Under the pieces are notes generated by a model. That model saw only the letters and a list, made by a program, of their open reading frames with translations, searched no databases and was not told the DNA's origin. The position numbers were made by a program, and so were the translations under genes. From an uncultured Bacteroidales bacterium (GTDB lineage: Bacteria; Bacteroidota; Bacteroidia; Bacteroidales; Paludibacteraceae), in contig CAMUYI010000005.1 in assembly GCA_947164985.1 (NCBI GenBank), positions 62,001-126,000 of the forward strand: DNA of 64,000 nucleotides, in the 5' to 3' direction. Below are positions 35,515-42,936 of this stretch, in pieces. Within the stretch, counting starts at the first letter, position 1. Every line of letters starts with the position of its first letter.

Positions 35515-37383
35515 TTATCTTACGACAGCGCCGTTTACATTGTAGGTCTTACCAGCTTTCTCGATAACAAGTTGTCCGTTAACGATACGCTTGATAGCCT
35601 CTACAGCAGCCTCTACATTGTTGATACCTTGTTGCTCTTCACCGATCTTCATCGTAACCTTATACAGCGTGTTGTTGTAGCACAACAGGTCAGCAGTAAT
35701 AGTGTAAGCGCCTTCGATAGCACCCGGAGTTACCGTGATTGCTGCAGTGTAGATTTGCTGAGTATTGCCGGCTGCATCTTTCAAACCGGAACCAACATAT
35801 TTGTTATCCAGGTCATCCTCGGTGAACTCACCTTCGAAGCCAGCCTCAGTCCAGATAGCGAGTTGAACATACGTACTATCTTCTGCATAACCATAAACTG
35901 CATACAGACCATATGTTGCATAACCTTCAAACAAAACACCCTTAGGGATGTTTACATTAACAGTCTGCTCAGCAACCGGATCTTTGTAGGTAAGATTGAC
36001 GTTGTAGATGTTATTATCATCACCAGTGAGTTGACCAGCTACATTAACAACACCATCAGTAATAGAGAGAACTACCTGACCAGCGGTGAAATGAACGGTA
36101 TCGCCTTCAGCAGGAACGATATACGTATATTTAGCATCCAGATCATCAATTGTATAGGTACCGGCAGCCTCAGTGGTGTAGGTATTCGAGATCTCGATTT
36201 TATATTGGTCATTGTATGCATAGATATCCCAATAACCATACGAAGCTATTGCGTCAGCATAGAGCACTTGGCCAGGGTTGGTCAGCGAGCTGATAGTTAT
36301 GTTGATTTCCTCACCCTCAGCTTCAGCTTCCTCAGCGGAGATGAAGTAAACTTGCGGGTTGCCTTTATAAGCAGAAACTACACCAATAATATCATACGTT
36401 TTACCAGCCTCAAAGGTATAAGCAAACTTGAAGTTATTATAGATAGTTACCGTATTTTCGCCCAAAACAGCCGGCAGACTGGTCTTGGCGTCAGCAGTAA
36501 ACGCACCTTCAATGGAGAAGCCCGGAAGAATTACATACTTGTTCACGTCGCTTGCTTCAATAACGGCAGCCTGCGAAGGAGCCGGAGCTTCACCCGGAGT
36601 AGCTACGATAGCAGCAGCTTGGTCTGCGCTCGGTTTAACCTCATAAACGAGGGTCTGATAAATATCAACAACACCAGCGACACCAGAGAGGACATCACCA
36701 GCCTGGAAATTATTGGTAAAGCCAGACGGCAGATAAATCAGCATAGAAGCTGTCTCGTCTTTCACCCAAACGTTAGCACCGTTGGAATAGGTTACAACTA
36801 CATCGTTGAGCAAGTCAACAACGTCATTCTTAGCCATGTTGTAAACCTCAGCGCAGGTAGTACCAGCAGGAGTAACCGGAGCAGCCTCACGAGTTACAGA
36901 GAGCAGGGTTACACACATAGCGGTGTTGCCATAACGACCGAGGAGGAGAGAGTCTTGGTCTGCCTCCAGAGTGTAGGTCTGAACGATGGGTTCAGCAGCA
37001 GAAGTACGACCATTGATCGTAGAAGCAGAGTCAGACAGCCAAATACGAGTGTCACCATTAGCAGCACGCAAATCTACCTGTGCGTACTTGGTATCATCTG
37101 CATTATTGAATACAATGGCTACACTAAGTACGTCACCAGCCTTGAAGCCACCCTCAGCCGGTTTGATAGAAAGATACTTACCATCTGCATATACGTAGGA
37201 ATTACTGAACTTAATGCAGTTTACAGCATCGGTATTCGTGTGAATCTTAACGGTAGTAGCTTCTACACTTGTACCCATGGTTGAAGAACCAACGTTGTCA
37301 GCCCAGTTATAAACTGTTTCAACGTCTGCCATCATACTACCTGCGAAGAGCACGGCAGCAACAAAAGAAAAGAATTTTTTCAT
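35515..37383 (-). CDS. secreted multi-module surface protein with OB-fold-like domain
   Basis: 622 residues; signal peptide about 1-19 (ending GSMMA). Residues 22-150 match the module of the 1081-residue protein (shared words SYVYADGKYL, FKAGDVLSVA, STINGRTSAA, LLLGRYGNT). Residues about 160-355 resemble an OB-fold-like domain (DVVVTYSNGANVWVKDE, GKTYDIIGVVSAYKGNPQVYF). Residues about 365-585 are the two-module unit shared with the 285-residue protein. Tail: QLVIEKAGKTYNVNGAVVR. A mosaic of parts shared with its neighbours. Ligand unknown. Confidence 0.72.
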   Translation of the reverse strand: MKKFFSFVAAVLFAGSMMADVETVYNWADNVGSSTMGTSVEATTVKIHTNTDAVNCIKFSNSYVYADGKYLSIKPAEGGFKAGDVLSVAIVFNNADDTKYAQVDLRAANGDTRIWLSDSASTINGRTSAAEPIVQTYTLEADQDSLLLGRYGNTAMCVTLLSVTREAAPVTPAGTTCAEVYNMAKNDVVDLLNDVVVTYSNGANVWVKDETASMLIYLPSGFTNNFQAGDVLSGVAGVVDIYQTLVYEVKPSADQAAAIVATPGEAPAPSQAAVIEASDVNKYVILPGFSIEGAFTADAKTSLPAVLGENTVTIYNNFKFAYTFEAGKTYDIIGVVSAYKGNPQVYFISAEEAEAEGEEINITISSLTNPGQVLYADAIASYGYWDIYAYNDQYKIEISNTYTTEAAGTYTIDDLDAKYTYIVPAEGDTVHFTAGQVVLSITDGVVNVAGQLTGDDNNIYNVNLTYKDPVAEQTVNVNIPKGVLFEGYATYGLYAVYGYAEDSTYVQLAIWTEAGFEGEFTEDDLDNKYVGSGLKDAAGNTQQIYTAAITVTPGAIEGAYTITADLLCYNNTLYKVTMKIGEEQQGINNVEAAVEAIKRIVNGQLVIEKAGKTYNVNGAVVR

Positions 37384-37416
37384 GATTAAAAATTAATTAT
37401 TATAAAATAATAAAAT

Positions 37417-37447
37417 AAGGAATGGGACGGAAAACGCCCCACTCCTT
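37417..37447 (-). terminator. intrinsic terminator of the 425-residue surface protein gene
   Basis: AAGGAATGGGACG / CGCCCCACTCCTT imperfect hairpin followed on the minus strand by a T/A-rich stretch (ATTTTATTATTTTAT). Confidence 0.7.
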
Positions 37448-37459
37448 GTATTAGTCGAA

Positions 37460-38737
37460 TTAGCGAACTACAGCACCTTGTGCGTTATAGATCACGCCGT
37501 TCTTATTGATGAGGAGTTGACCGTTCTCGAAGAACTTAACAGCCTTCTGCTCGGTAGCGGCATTCTCGATATTGGTCGGATAGAGTGCGCCCGGAGCCTT
37601 TGCATAAACAATGTAGCAGTTCTGATCCAACTCGTAAGTGGTATTATATAGTTTGTACTTACCTTGAGCTATAACGGTGTCGCCTACGTGGATTGCATAA
37701 CCATCAGCCGTAGCAACCTCGTTAAACTCAGCCCAAGCGGTACTTGTTGCATCATAAGCAGGATCGGTCACGGTAAACTTAACAGAACCGTTTGCAAGGC
37801 AGTTGTAGAACTCAAACTGGCCCTCAGCATCAGTAGCATCAGCTACATAGATGCAAGCAGAACCGTAGTTAGCGAAGTTTTTACCTTTGAGCTCAATTTT
37901 GGAAACAATACCACGAACTTTGATCTCTGTTCCATTAGTTAAGCCAGCAGCGATAGCCTCAGCAACTTCGTATTGAGGAACCACATAAGGAGCTACAAAG
38001 AAGTAGCCGTTAGCCCATTCAGTGTTGCCTTCCGGACGGAAGTAAACGTCATATTCACCAGCTTCGTTGATAACCCAGTTGTTACCCATACCTTCCGGAT
38101 ACCAAGCATCGAGTACGCCATCAATAGCTTTGCGCACTTTGAGCTCGTCATTAGCAGCGAAGGTAAATCTCTTCATGAACTCACCACTTACAGCAGGATT
38201 AGCAGCCAATTTGTAAGCTGCGTCGAGTGCCCAATTGTTCATCGAACCTACTACGTAGTACTCAACAACAGGGGCAACTTCGCCAGTCTCATAAGTAGCG
38301 CTCCACATCAAGAAACGTTTTTGAGTAGCGGTCGCGAAGGTAAAAGTAGCTCCTGCTTCAGCACCTGAAATAACAAAATCAAACTTGTAGGCACTTTCGT
38401 TAGCAACCGTAAAGGCTTTTTCCGACCCAGTAAAAGCGTCCTCTGCAGTAAGCGTGATAGATGCCGGAGTAATGGTAACACCGTCAGGAGCGGTGATGTT
38501 CAGTACAAGACCGTTAACACCTTTCCATGCAGCAGCATAAACGGTAAGAGAGGTAGCTCCAGCGCCAACAGTAACTGTCATGTCACCGCCTTTAGAGCCT
38601 GTACCTACTTTGATAGCGGGTTTGCTGTTTACGGTGAAATCGTCGTAGCCATTAGTACCCTTAGTCATCGTGGCATCAGCTGCAAACATGCTGCCTGCAA
38701 AAAGAACGGCAGCGATTAAAGAGAAGATTTTTCTCAT
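37460..38737 (-). CDS. secreted surface protein with CBM-like and OB-fold-like modules
   Basis: 425 residues; signal peptide about 1-19 (ending GSMFA). Residues 20-155 form a beta domain resembling Bacteroidota adhesin modules. Residues about 160-260 (YYVVGSMNNWALDAAYKLAA, LDAWYPEGMGNNW, YFRPEGNTEWANGYFF) are a further copy of the YYLVG-type module found twice in the 1081-residue protein. Residues about 265-395 look OB-fold-like (GTEIKVRGIVSKIELKGKNF). Tail QLLINKNGVIYNAQGAVVR. First gene of the cluster. Confidence 0.72.
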   Translation of the reverse strand: MRKIFSLIAAVLFAGSMFAADATMTKGTNGYDDFTVNSKPAIKVGTGSKGGDMTVTVGAGATSLTVYAAAWKGVNGLVLNITAPDGVTITPASITLTAEDAFTGSEKAFTVANESAYKFDFVISGAEAGATFTFATATQKRFLMWSATYETGEVAPVVEYYVVGSMNNWALDAAYKLAANPAVSGEFMKRFTFAANDELKVRKAIDGVLDAWYPEGMGNNWVINEAGEYDVYFRPEGNTEWANGYFFVAPYVVPQYEVAEAIAAGLTNGTEIKVRGIVSKIELKGKNFANYGSACIYVADATDAEGQFEFYNCLANGSVKFTVTDPAYDATSTAWAEFNEVATADGYAIHVGDTVIAQGKYKLYNTTYELDQNCYIVYAKAPGALYPTNIENAATEQKAVKFFENGQLLINKNGVIYNAQGAVVR

Positions 38738-38800
38738 GATGATTTAAAATTTATTAGTTAAACAAAAAGTTAGTTTGTTGTTGTTTTTCAAAAACCGGTG

Positions 38801-38808
38801 CAAAGTTA
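38801..38808 (-). promoter_or_regulatory. promoter -7 element for the 425-residue surface protein
   Basis: Minus strand TAACTTTG-CACCG with TTTGCATATATGC upstream. About 64 nt from the start. Confidence 0.7.
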
Positions 38809-38843
38809 CAACAAAAAAAGCATATATGCAAATTTATTTGCAA

Positions 38844-39881
38844 TTATTTTGATTTTTTATGTGCGACGATGAAAAGCTGGGCGGAATTGAAGAGGTTCTG
38901 CCAAATGATATACGCTGCTGCGCCCAGCGAAGACAAGGGATCGAGGAAGGTATTGGCCATCCAGACGCCGAGTGAGGTGTTCTTCTGTCCGAAAGCCTGA
39001 CCGGCTGTGATGGACGAGACACCTGCCATGGTGGTCGGAGCGGCCGCAGGATTAATGAGTACATCCTGGTAGTCCGTACCCTTGCTTGGAGCGGGCAGAT
39101 AGTAGCCGATCAGTTTACCGAGACTGAACTGCAGCAGGCAGATAAAGAACGAACATACTAATAAAATTAGTATATTTGTCATTTGTGATTTGTAATTTGT
39201 AATTGTTGTTTCCGTGACTACAGCCGTCAATACGGTGATCGAGCAGACCCAGAGATAGAAAGGTACCACGGCGAGTTTAACGGGGAGCGTGAATTCGCGA
39301 GGGGCGGGCTTTTCGTTATGACGTGATGACGTGATGACGTCATGACGACGGTAATAGCAATTAAAGGCAGCTCTCACAGCCCACGCCAAGCAGAAAGGAC
39401 CTAATAATAGTGGGGCAATTCTTTGCAGAATCATTAAAAATGCACTCCAGAAACTCATGTCTGCCGCCGGATAGATGAGGGGGAAGGTCGCCGGCACGAT
39501 GATCGCTGTCGCGAAATTAGAGAGGAGGGTGAAAGTCGTGAGGTTCTGGATCGAGCCTCCCATCTTACCAGCAATGATCGGTGCGGCTGTCGCCGTAGGC
39601 ATGATGAAACACATCAGCAGGCCCTGCGCCAAGATCGGATCGGACGTGAAATGAAGTACCAACGCATAGGTAGCGAAGGAGAAAAGCATTTGGGCAGCCA
39701 GCACGACGCCGTGCCATTTATGCAGCCGCAGATCCAACGGGTTTACCTTGCAAAAGGTAAAAAAGAGCATGCCGAAGATAAGCCACGGGAGGGTCGGTTT
39801 CAGCGGCAAGAAGAGTTTATAGCCCAGGGCTCCAATGAGCATACCGAGCCAGAGGGCGTTAGAATCGAAGAATTTTCTCAT
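38844..39881 (-). CDS. bile acid:sodium symporter (BASS) family transporter
   Basis: A 345-residue inner membrane protein with about ten TM segments. FFTFCKVNPLDLRLHKW, CFIMPTATAAPIIAGKMGGS and NPAAAPTTMAGVSSITAGQAFG correspond to the two conserved crossing regions of the BASS fold. The substrate is unknown; homologues carry organic anions or pyruvate-like acids. Two loops are encoded by short tandem arrays: HDVITSSRHNE (39320-39346) and ITNYKSQMTN (39174-39207). The gene follows dus and a 55-bp repeat. Confidence 0.82.
   Translation of the reverse strand: MRKFFDSNALWLGMLIGALGYKLFLPLKPTLPWLIFGMLFFTFCKVNPLDLRLHKWHGVVLAAQMLFSFATYALVLHFTSDPILAQGLLMCFIMPTATAAPIIAGKMGGSIQNLTTFTLLSNFATAIIVPATFPLIYPAADMSFWSAFLMILQRIAPLLLGPFCLAWAVRAAFNCYYRRHDVITSSRHNEKPAPREFTLPVKLAVVPFYLWVCSITVLTAVVTETTITNYKSQMTNILILLVCSFFICLLQFSLGKLIGYYLPAPSKGTDYQDVLINPAAAPTTMAGVSSITAGQAFGQKNTSLGVWMANTFLDPLSSLGAAAYIIWQNLFNSAQLFIVAHKKSK
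39174..39207 (-). repeat. 7-bp tandem array inside the BASS transporter gene
   Basis: Plus strand units ATTTGTC ATTTGTG ATTTGTA ATTTGTA ATTGTTG. In the coding direction TACAAAT, no stop codon, giving ITNYKSQMTN between two TM segments. Confidence 0.88.
39320..39346 (-). repeat. 8-bp tandem array inside the BASS transporter gene
   Basis: GACGTGAT GACGTGAT GACGTCAT GAC; encodes part of the HDVITSSRH loop of the transporter. Confidence 0.8.
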
Positions 39882-39894
39882 TGACGATTGGACG

Positions 39895-39949
39895 ATTTAC
39901 GATTTTAAGATTATTCTTAGCCCCTACGGGGCACGATTTATTGACGATT
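39895..39949. repeat. 55-bp direct repeat, copy 1 (downstream of dus)
   Basis: Identical over 55 bp to 40971-41025. It begins ATTTACGATTTTAAG and contains the palindrome GCCCCTACGGGGC (39920-39932), ending in TTGACGATT. Surrounded by further TTGACGATT words up to the dus stop codon. Confidence 0.93.
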
Positions 39950-39966
39950 AACGAATGATTGACGAT

Positions 39967-40971
39967 TTATTCGCCCCATTTAGCGACGATGTCATCCATG
40001 ATGGCAAAGACTTCGGCGACGGTTTCGGCGCGAAGGAGGGCGATACGGGTCTGCTTGAAGTCGAAGAGGCCTTTGAAGACGGGTGAGGCAGCAAAATGGC
40101 GACGCGAATGGACGATGCCTTTGCGTTCATCGTTGCCGCACCACTTTATGGAGGCAAGGACGTGTTCCTTCAGAACATTTACCTTTTCCTCCATAGACCG
40201 CGGCGGAGCCGCTGTAAGACCGTCCTTCGGACTGTAGGACAGCGCCTCTTTCATCTCGGCGAAGAGCCACGGGGCACCGAAAGTGGCACGACCGATCATG
40301 ATGGCGTCCACACCGTATTTGTCGAAACATTCTTTCGCGCGTTCCGGCGTACATACATCGCCGTTTCCTATGATGGGTATATGCATGCGCGGGTTGTTCT
40401 TCACTTCGCCGATGAGGGTCCAGTCCGCTTCGCCGCGATACATCTGCGACCGGGTGCGACCGTGGATGGCGAGTTCTTGGATGCCGCAATCCTGGAGTCG
40501 TTCGGCGAGATCCACGATAAAGGGTGTGCCATCCGGCAGATAAAGCGAGGGTTCATCCCATCCGAGGCGCGTCTTGCAGGTGACGGGTGTATGGACGGCG
40601 TTGACCACGGCGCGTGTGATATCGAGCATTTTCGGGACATCCCGCAGGAGTCCGGCGCCTGCACCCTTACCCGCTACTTTCTTGACCGGGCAGCCGAAAT
40701 TGATATCGATGAAGTCCGGATGAGCGGTTTCGACGATCCGTGCCGCGTCCGCCATCGATTCGGGTTCACGGCCGTAGATCTGGATGGCTACGGGTCGCTC
40801 TTCGTCATGGATAGTGAGTTTACGGGTCGTAGAAGCGATGTCCCGAACAAGGGCATCGGCATTCACAAATTCCGTATATACCCTATCCGCTCCGTAACGC
40901 TTGCAGAGCATTCGGAAGGCCGGATCGGTGACGTCCTCCATCGGAGCCAGATATAATTGACGATTTACCAA
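39967..40971 (-). CDS. dus: tRNA-dihydrouridine synthase
   Basis: A 334-residue FMN enzyme reducing uridines in tRNA D-loops. LAPMEDVTDPAFRMLCKRYGAD, FVNADALV, INFGCPVKKVAGKGAGAGLL with the catalytic cysteine, and HGRTRSQMYRGEADW and IPIIGNGDVCTPERA match the Dus family (closest in layout to DusB/DusA-like bacterial forms). The start is TTG at 40971, and the first codons (VNRQ) come from the repeat region. A short insertion around residues 248-262 (SPKDGLTAAPPRS) is encoded by CTGTAAGACCG-type repeat sequence shared with the tadA fusion gene. The 55-bp repeats flank the gene. Confidence 0.93.
   Translation of the reverse strand: MVNRQLYLAPMEDVTDPAFRMLCKRYGADRVYTEFVNADALVRDIASTTRKLTIHDEERPVAIQIYGREPESMADAARIVETAHPDFIDINFGCPVKKVAGKGAGAGLLRDVPKMLDITRAVVNAVHTPVTCKTRLGWDEPSLYLPDGTPFIVDLAERLQDCGIQELAIHGRTRSQMYRGEADWTLIGEVKNNPRMHIPIIGNGDVCTPERAKECFDKYGVDAIMIGRATFGAPWLFAEMKEALSYSPKDGLTAAPPRSMEEKVNVLKEHVLASIKWCGNDERKGIVHSRRHFAASPVFKGLFDFKQTRIALLRAETVAEVFAIMDDIVAKWGE
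40205..40245. repeat. CTGTAAGACCG-type repeat inside dus
   Basis: Contains GCCGCTGTAAGACCG followed by the related ACTGTAGGACAGCG. The word CGCTGTAAGA recurs in the linker of the GGGPS-TadA fusion (43371-43440). Confidence 0.65.
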
Positions 40972-41025
40972 TTTACGATTTTAAGATTATTCTTAGCCCC
41001 TACGGGGCACGATTTATTGACGATT
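40971..41025. repeat. 55-bp direct repeat, copy 2 (upstream of dus)
   Basis: Identical to 39895-39949. It overlaps the first base of the dus start codon and contains the TAA stop of the HD-domain gene (complement of 41014-41016). Confidence 0.93.
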
Positions 41026-42936
41026 GTTATTAATTGACGATTTATTGAGCGTCGGATAAGAGATACGATGATGGTTCATGGCGACGAGGCGGGATATGAA
41101 GACACGACGGATATCCTCGACATCCTTGAAAGAGAGCGGAGTCTCGGCAAATTGTCCGTCGGCTATCTGGCTGTCTATCATCTGGTTAACGGCTTTAGCG
41201 ATCGACTCTTCGGTGAAGTCGGTCAAGCTGCGCGAACGCGCCTCGATGGCATCTGCCATCATGAGGATCGCCCCTTCTTTGGTAGAGGGTTTAGCGCCCG
41301 GATAACGGAAGAGGGACTCGTCGACCGTCTCCTTCGGGTGCGCGTTACAATAGGTGTTGTAGAAATAGCGAACCAGCGAAGTGCCGTGATGGGTAGTAAT
41401 GAAGTTAATGACCACTTCTGGCAGGTGGTTGCGACGTGCGATCTTCTCACCTTCGGCGACATGGGATATGATCACCTGTGCGGCATCGCGCGGATCCATG
41501 TTCAAGAGCGGGTTCTCCGTACCTGTCTGGTTTTCCACGAAATAGAGCGGATCGGTCATCTTACCGATATCATGGTAGAGCGCGCCGGTACGTACCAGCA
41601 GGGCATTGGCGCCGATGGCTTTGGCGGCTTCGGCTGCGAGGTTAGAGACCTGCATGGAGTGTTGGAACGTACCCGGAGCACGTTCAGCCAGCGTGTGCAG
41701 CAACTCAGAGTTAATATCCGTCAATTCGACCAGCGTGATCGACGAGATGAAACGGAAGAGCTTCTCGAAGCCGTAGATCAGGCCGTAACAACCGATCGTG
41801 AGCAGGCCGCAGATGAAGAAATAGAGGTACATCCACGGGTCGATGGACGAGAAGACACCGGTCTGGGCAAAGGTGAGAGCCGTGTAGGCAACGCTCTGCG
41901 CGAGGTAAATCCATGCGGCTGTCTGCACCAGTTGGGCGCGGCGCGTCATGTCCGAGAGGGACGATACCGCAACCATGCCGACTACTATCTGAATGAAGAA
42001 GAACTCCACCGGCGCCGGCACGATGATCGATGCGATGAGGATGGTTGTAAAATGCAGAAACAACGCTGTGCGTGAGTCAAAGAAGACACGCGTCAGGATA
42101 GGCACCCAAGCAAACGGGATGAGGTAAACGGTGAGGTTAAACCGCAGCGCCAGGCACGCAAGGGCAATGACGATGAAGATCTGCAGCGCGAAGAATAGGA
42201 CCGTTGAGGTACTGCGCAGATAGGCGATGCGGAACACATACAGATAGATCACAAAGAGGCAGAGGAAAAGGATCACCAACATCGCTTCGCCCAGGATAGA
42301 GAGGGTGCGTTGTCGATGGCCTAACGTCTCATCTTCGTACGAACGACGAAGGGATTGCAAGATCTGGTAGGTACGATCGGTGACGATGTCGCCTTTGTCG
42401 ATGATCTTCTCGCCTTTCTGCACGAGGCCCATCGTAGGCGAGAGTGTAGAGAGCAATTTGCTTTTCATCTCCATCGTTCGCGCGGTATCGAGGACGAGGT
42501 TCGTCGTGATCTCATAGCCGTATTTGGCGTACGCGGACTTGGGCGTATAGATCTCCGAAAGCGGATATTTGTTCTGACCGATCGTGACGCGCGAATAGCC
42601 TTCGGTCTTGAGCCATTCCATGTTCTCAAGCGGGATGACCTTTACCGCGCGTTGCACGCGCGGGATATATTTCAAATAAGGTGCAAAGGTCGAAAGCAAC
42701 TGCGCCTGCTCCTTGCTCATCTGGTCGTCGGTCTTGTATATGGGGAAGTCAAAATCGGCCGTGAGTGTAGCATAGCCCCAGGGTTTTCCGATCTCGTAGT
42801 GATAGCGGAAAGCGTTGTTATAGCGCGGGAAGATAAGAACCAGCACAAGGGCCAAGACGGCAAAAATGCTCAGGCGAAATACGGTTTTTGTATATTTCGC
42901 ATGGGTGATTTGAGATGTAAGATTTGAGATTTGCAT
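41014..42936 (-). CDS. 7TM-HD family phosphohydrolase (PgpH-like)
   Basis: 640 residues. One N-terminal TM (about 21-38), a periplasmic 7TMR-HDED-like domain (about 50-190), a block of seven TM segments (about 210-395) and a cytoplasmic HD domain (about 415-600) with HSMQVSNLAAEAAKAIG, LYHDIGKMTDPLYFVENQ, ISHVAEGEKIARRNHLP and FITTHHGTSLVRYFY. The family includes PgpH, a cyclic-di-AMP phosphodiesterase. Both termini are made of repeat sequence: MQISNLTSQITH from a 7-bp array and NKSSINNNRQ at the C-terminus from the 55-bp repeat region. Confidence 0.9.
   Translation of the reverse strand: MQISNLTSQITHAKYTKTVFRLSIFAVLALVLVLIFPRYNNAFRYHYEIGKPWGYATLTADFDFPIYKTDDQMSKEQAQLLSTFAPYLKYIPRVQRAVKVIPLENMEWLKTEGYSRVTIGQNKYPLSEIYTPKSAYAKYGYEITTNLVLDTARTMEMKSKLLSTLSPTMGLVQKGEKIIDKGDIVTDRTYQILQSLRRSYEDETLGHRQRTLSILGEAMLVILFLCLFVIYLYVFRIAYLRSTSTVLFFALQIFIVIALACLALRFNLTVYLIPFAWVPILTRVFFDSRTALFLHFTTILIASIIVPAPVEFFFIQIVVGMVAVSSLSDMTRRAQLVQTAAWIYLAQSVAYTALTFAQTGVFSSIDPWMYLYFFICGLLTIGCYGLIYGFEKLFRFISSITLVELTDINSELLHTLAERAPGTFQHSMQVSNLAAEAAKAIGANALLVRTGALYHDIGKMTDPLYFVENQTGTENPLLNMDPRDAAQVIISHVAEGEKIARRNHLPEVVINFITTHHGTSLVRYFYNTYCNAHPKETVDESLFRYPGAKPSTKEGAILMMADAIEARSRSLTDFTEESIAKAVNQMIDSQIADGQFAETPLSFKDVEDIRRVFISRLVAMNHHRISYPTLNKSSINNNRQ
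42902..42933 (-). repeat. 7-bp tandem array encoding the HD protein N-terminus
   Basis: In the coding direction AAATCTC AAATCTT ACATCTC AAATCAC, starting just after the ATG (42934-42936), which itself abuts the TAA of the upstream gene. Confidence 0.85.

Noticed and set aside
35572..37284. 570-residue open frame antisense to the 622-residue surface protein
   Set aside because: Same reasoning: composition artefact opposite a well-supported secreted protein.
39895..41025. dus region as a transposon with terminal repeats
   Set aside because: The repeats are direct, no transposase is present, and dus is a normal housekeeping gene.
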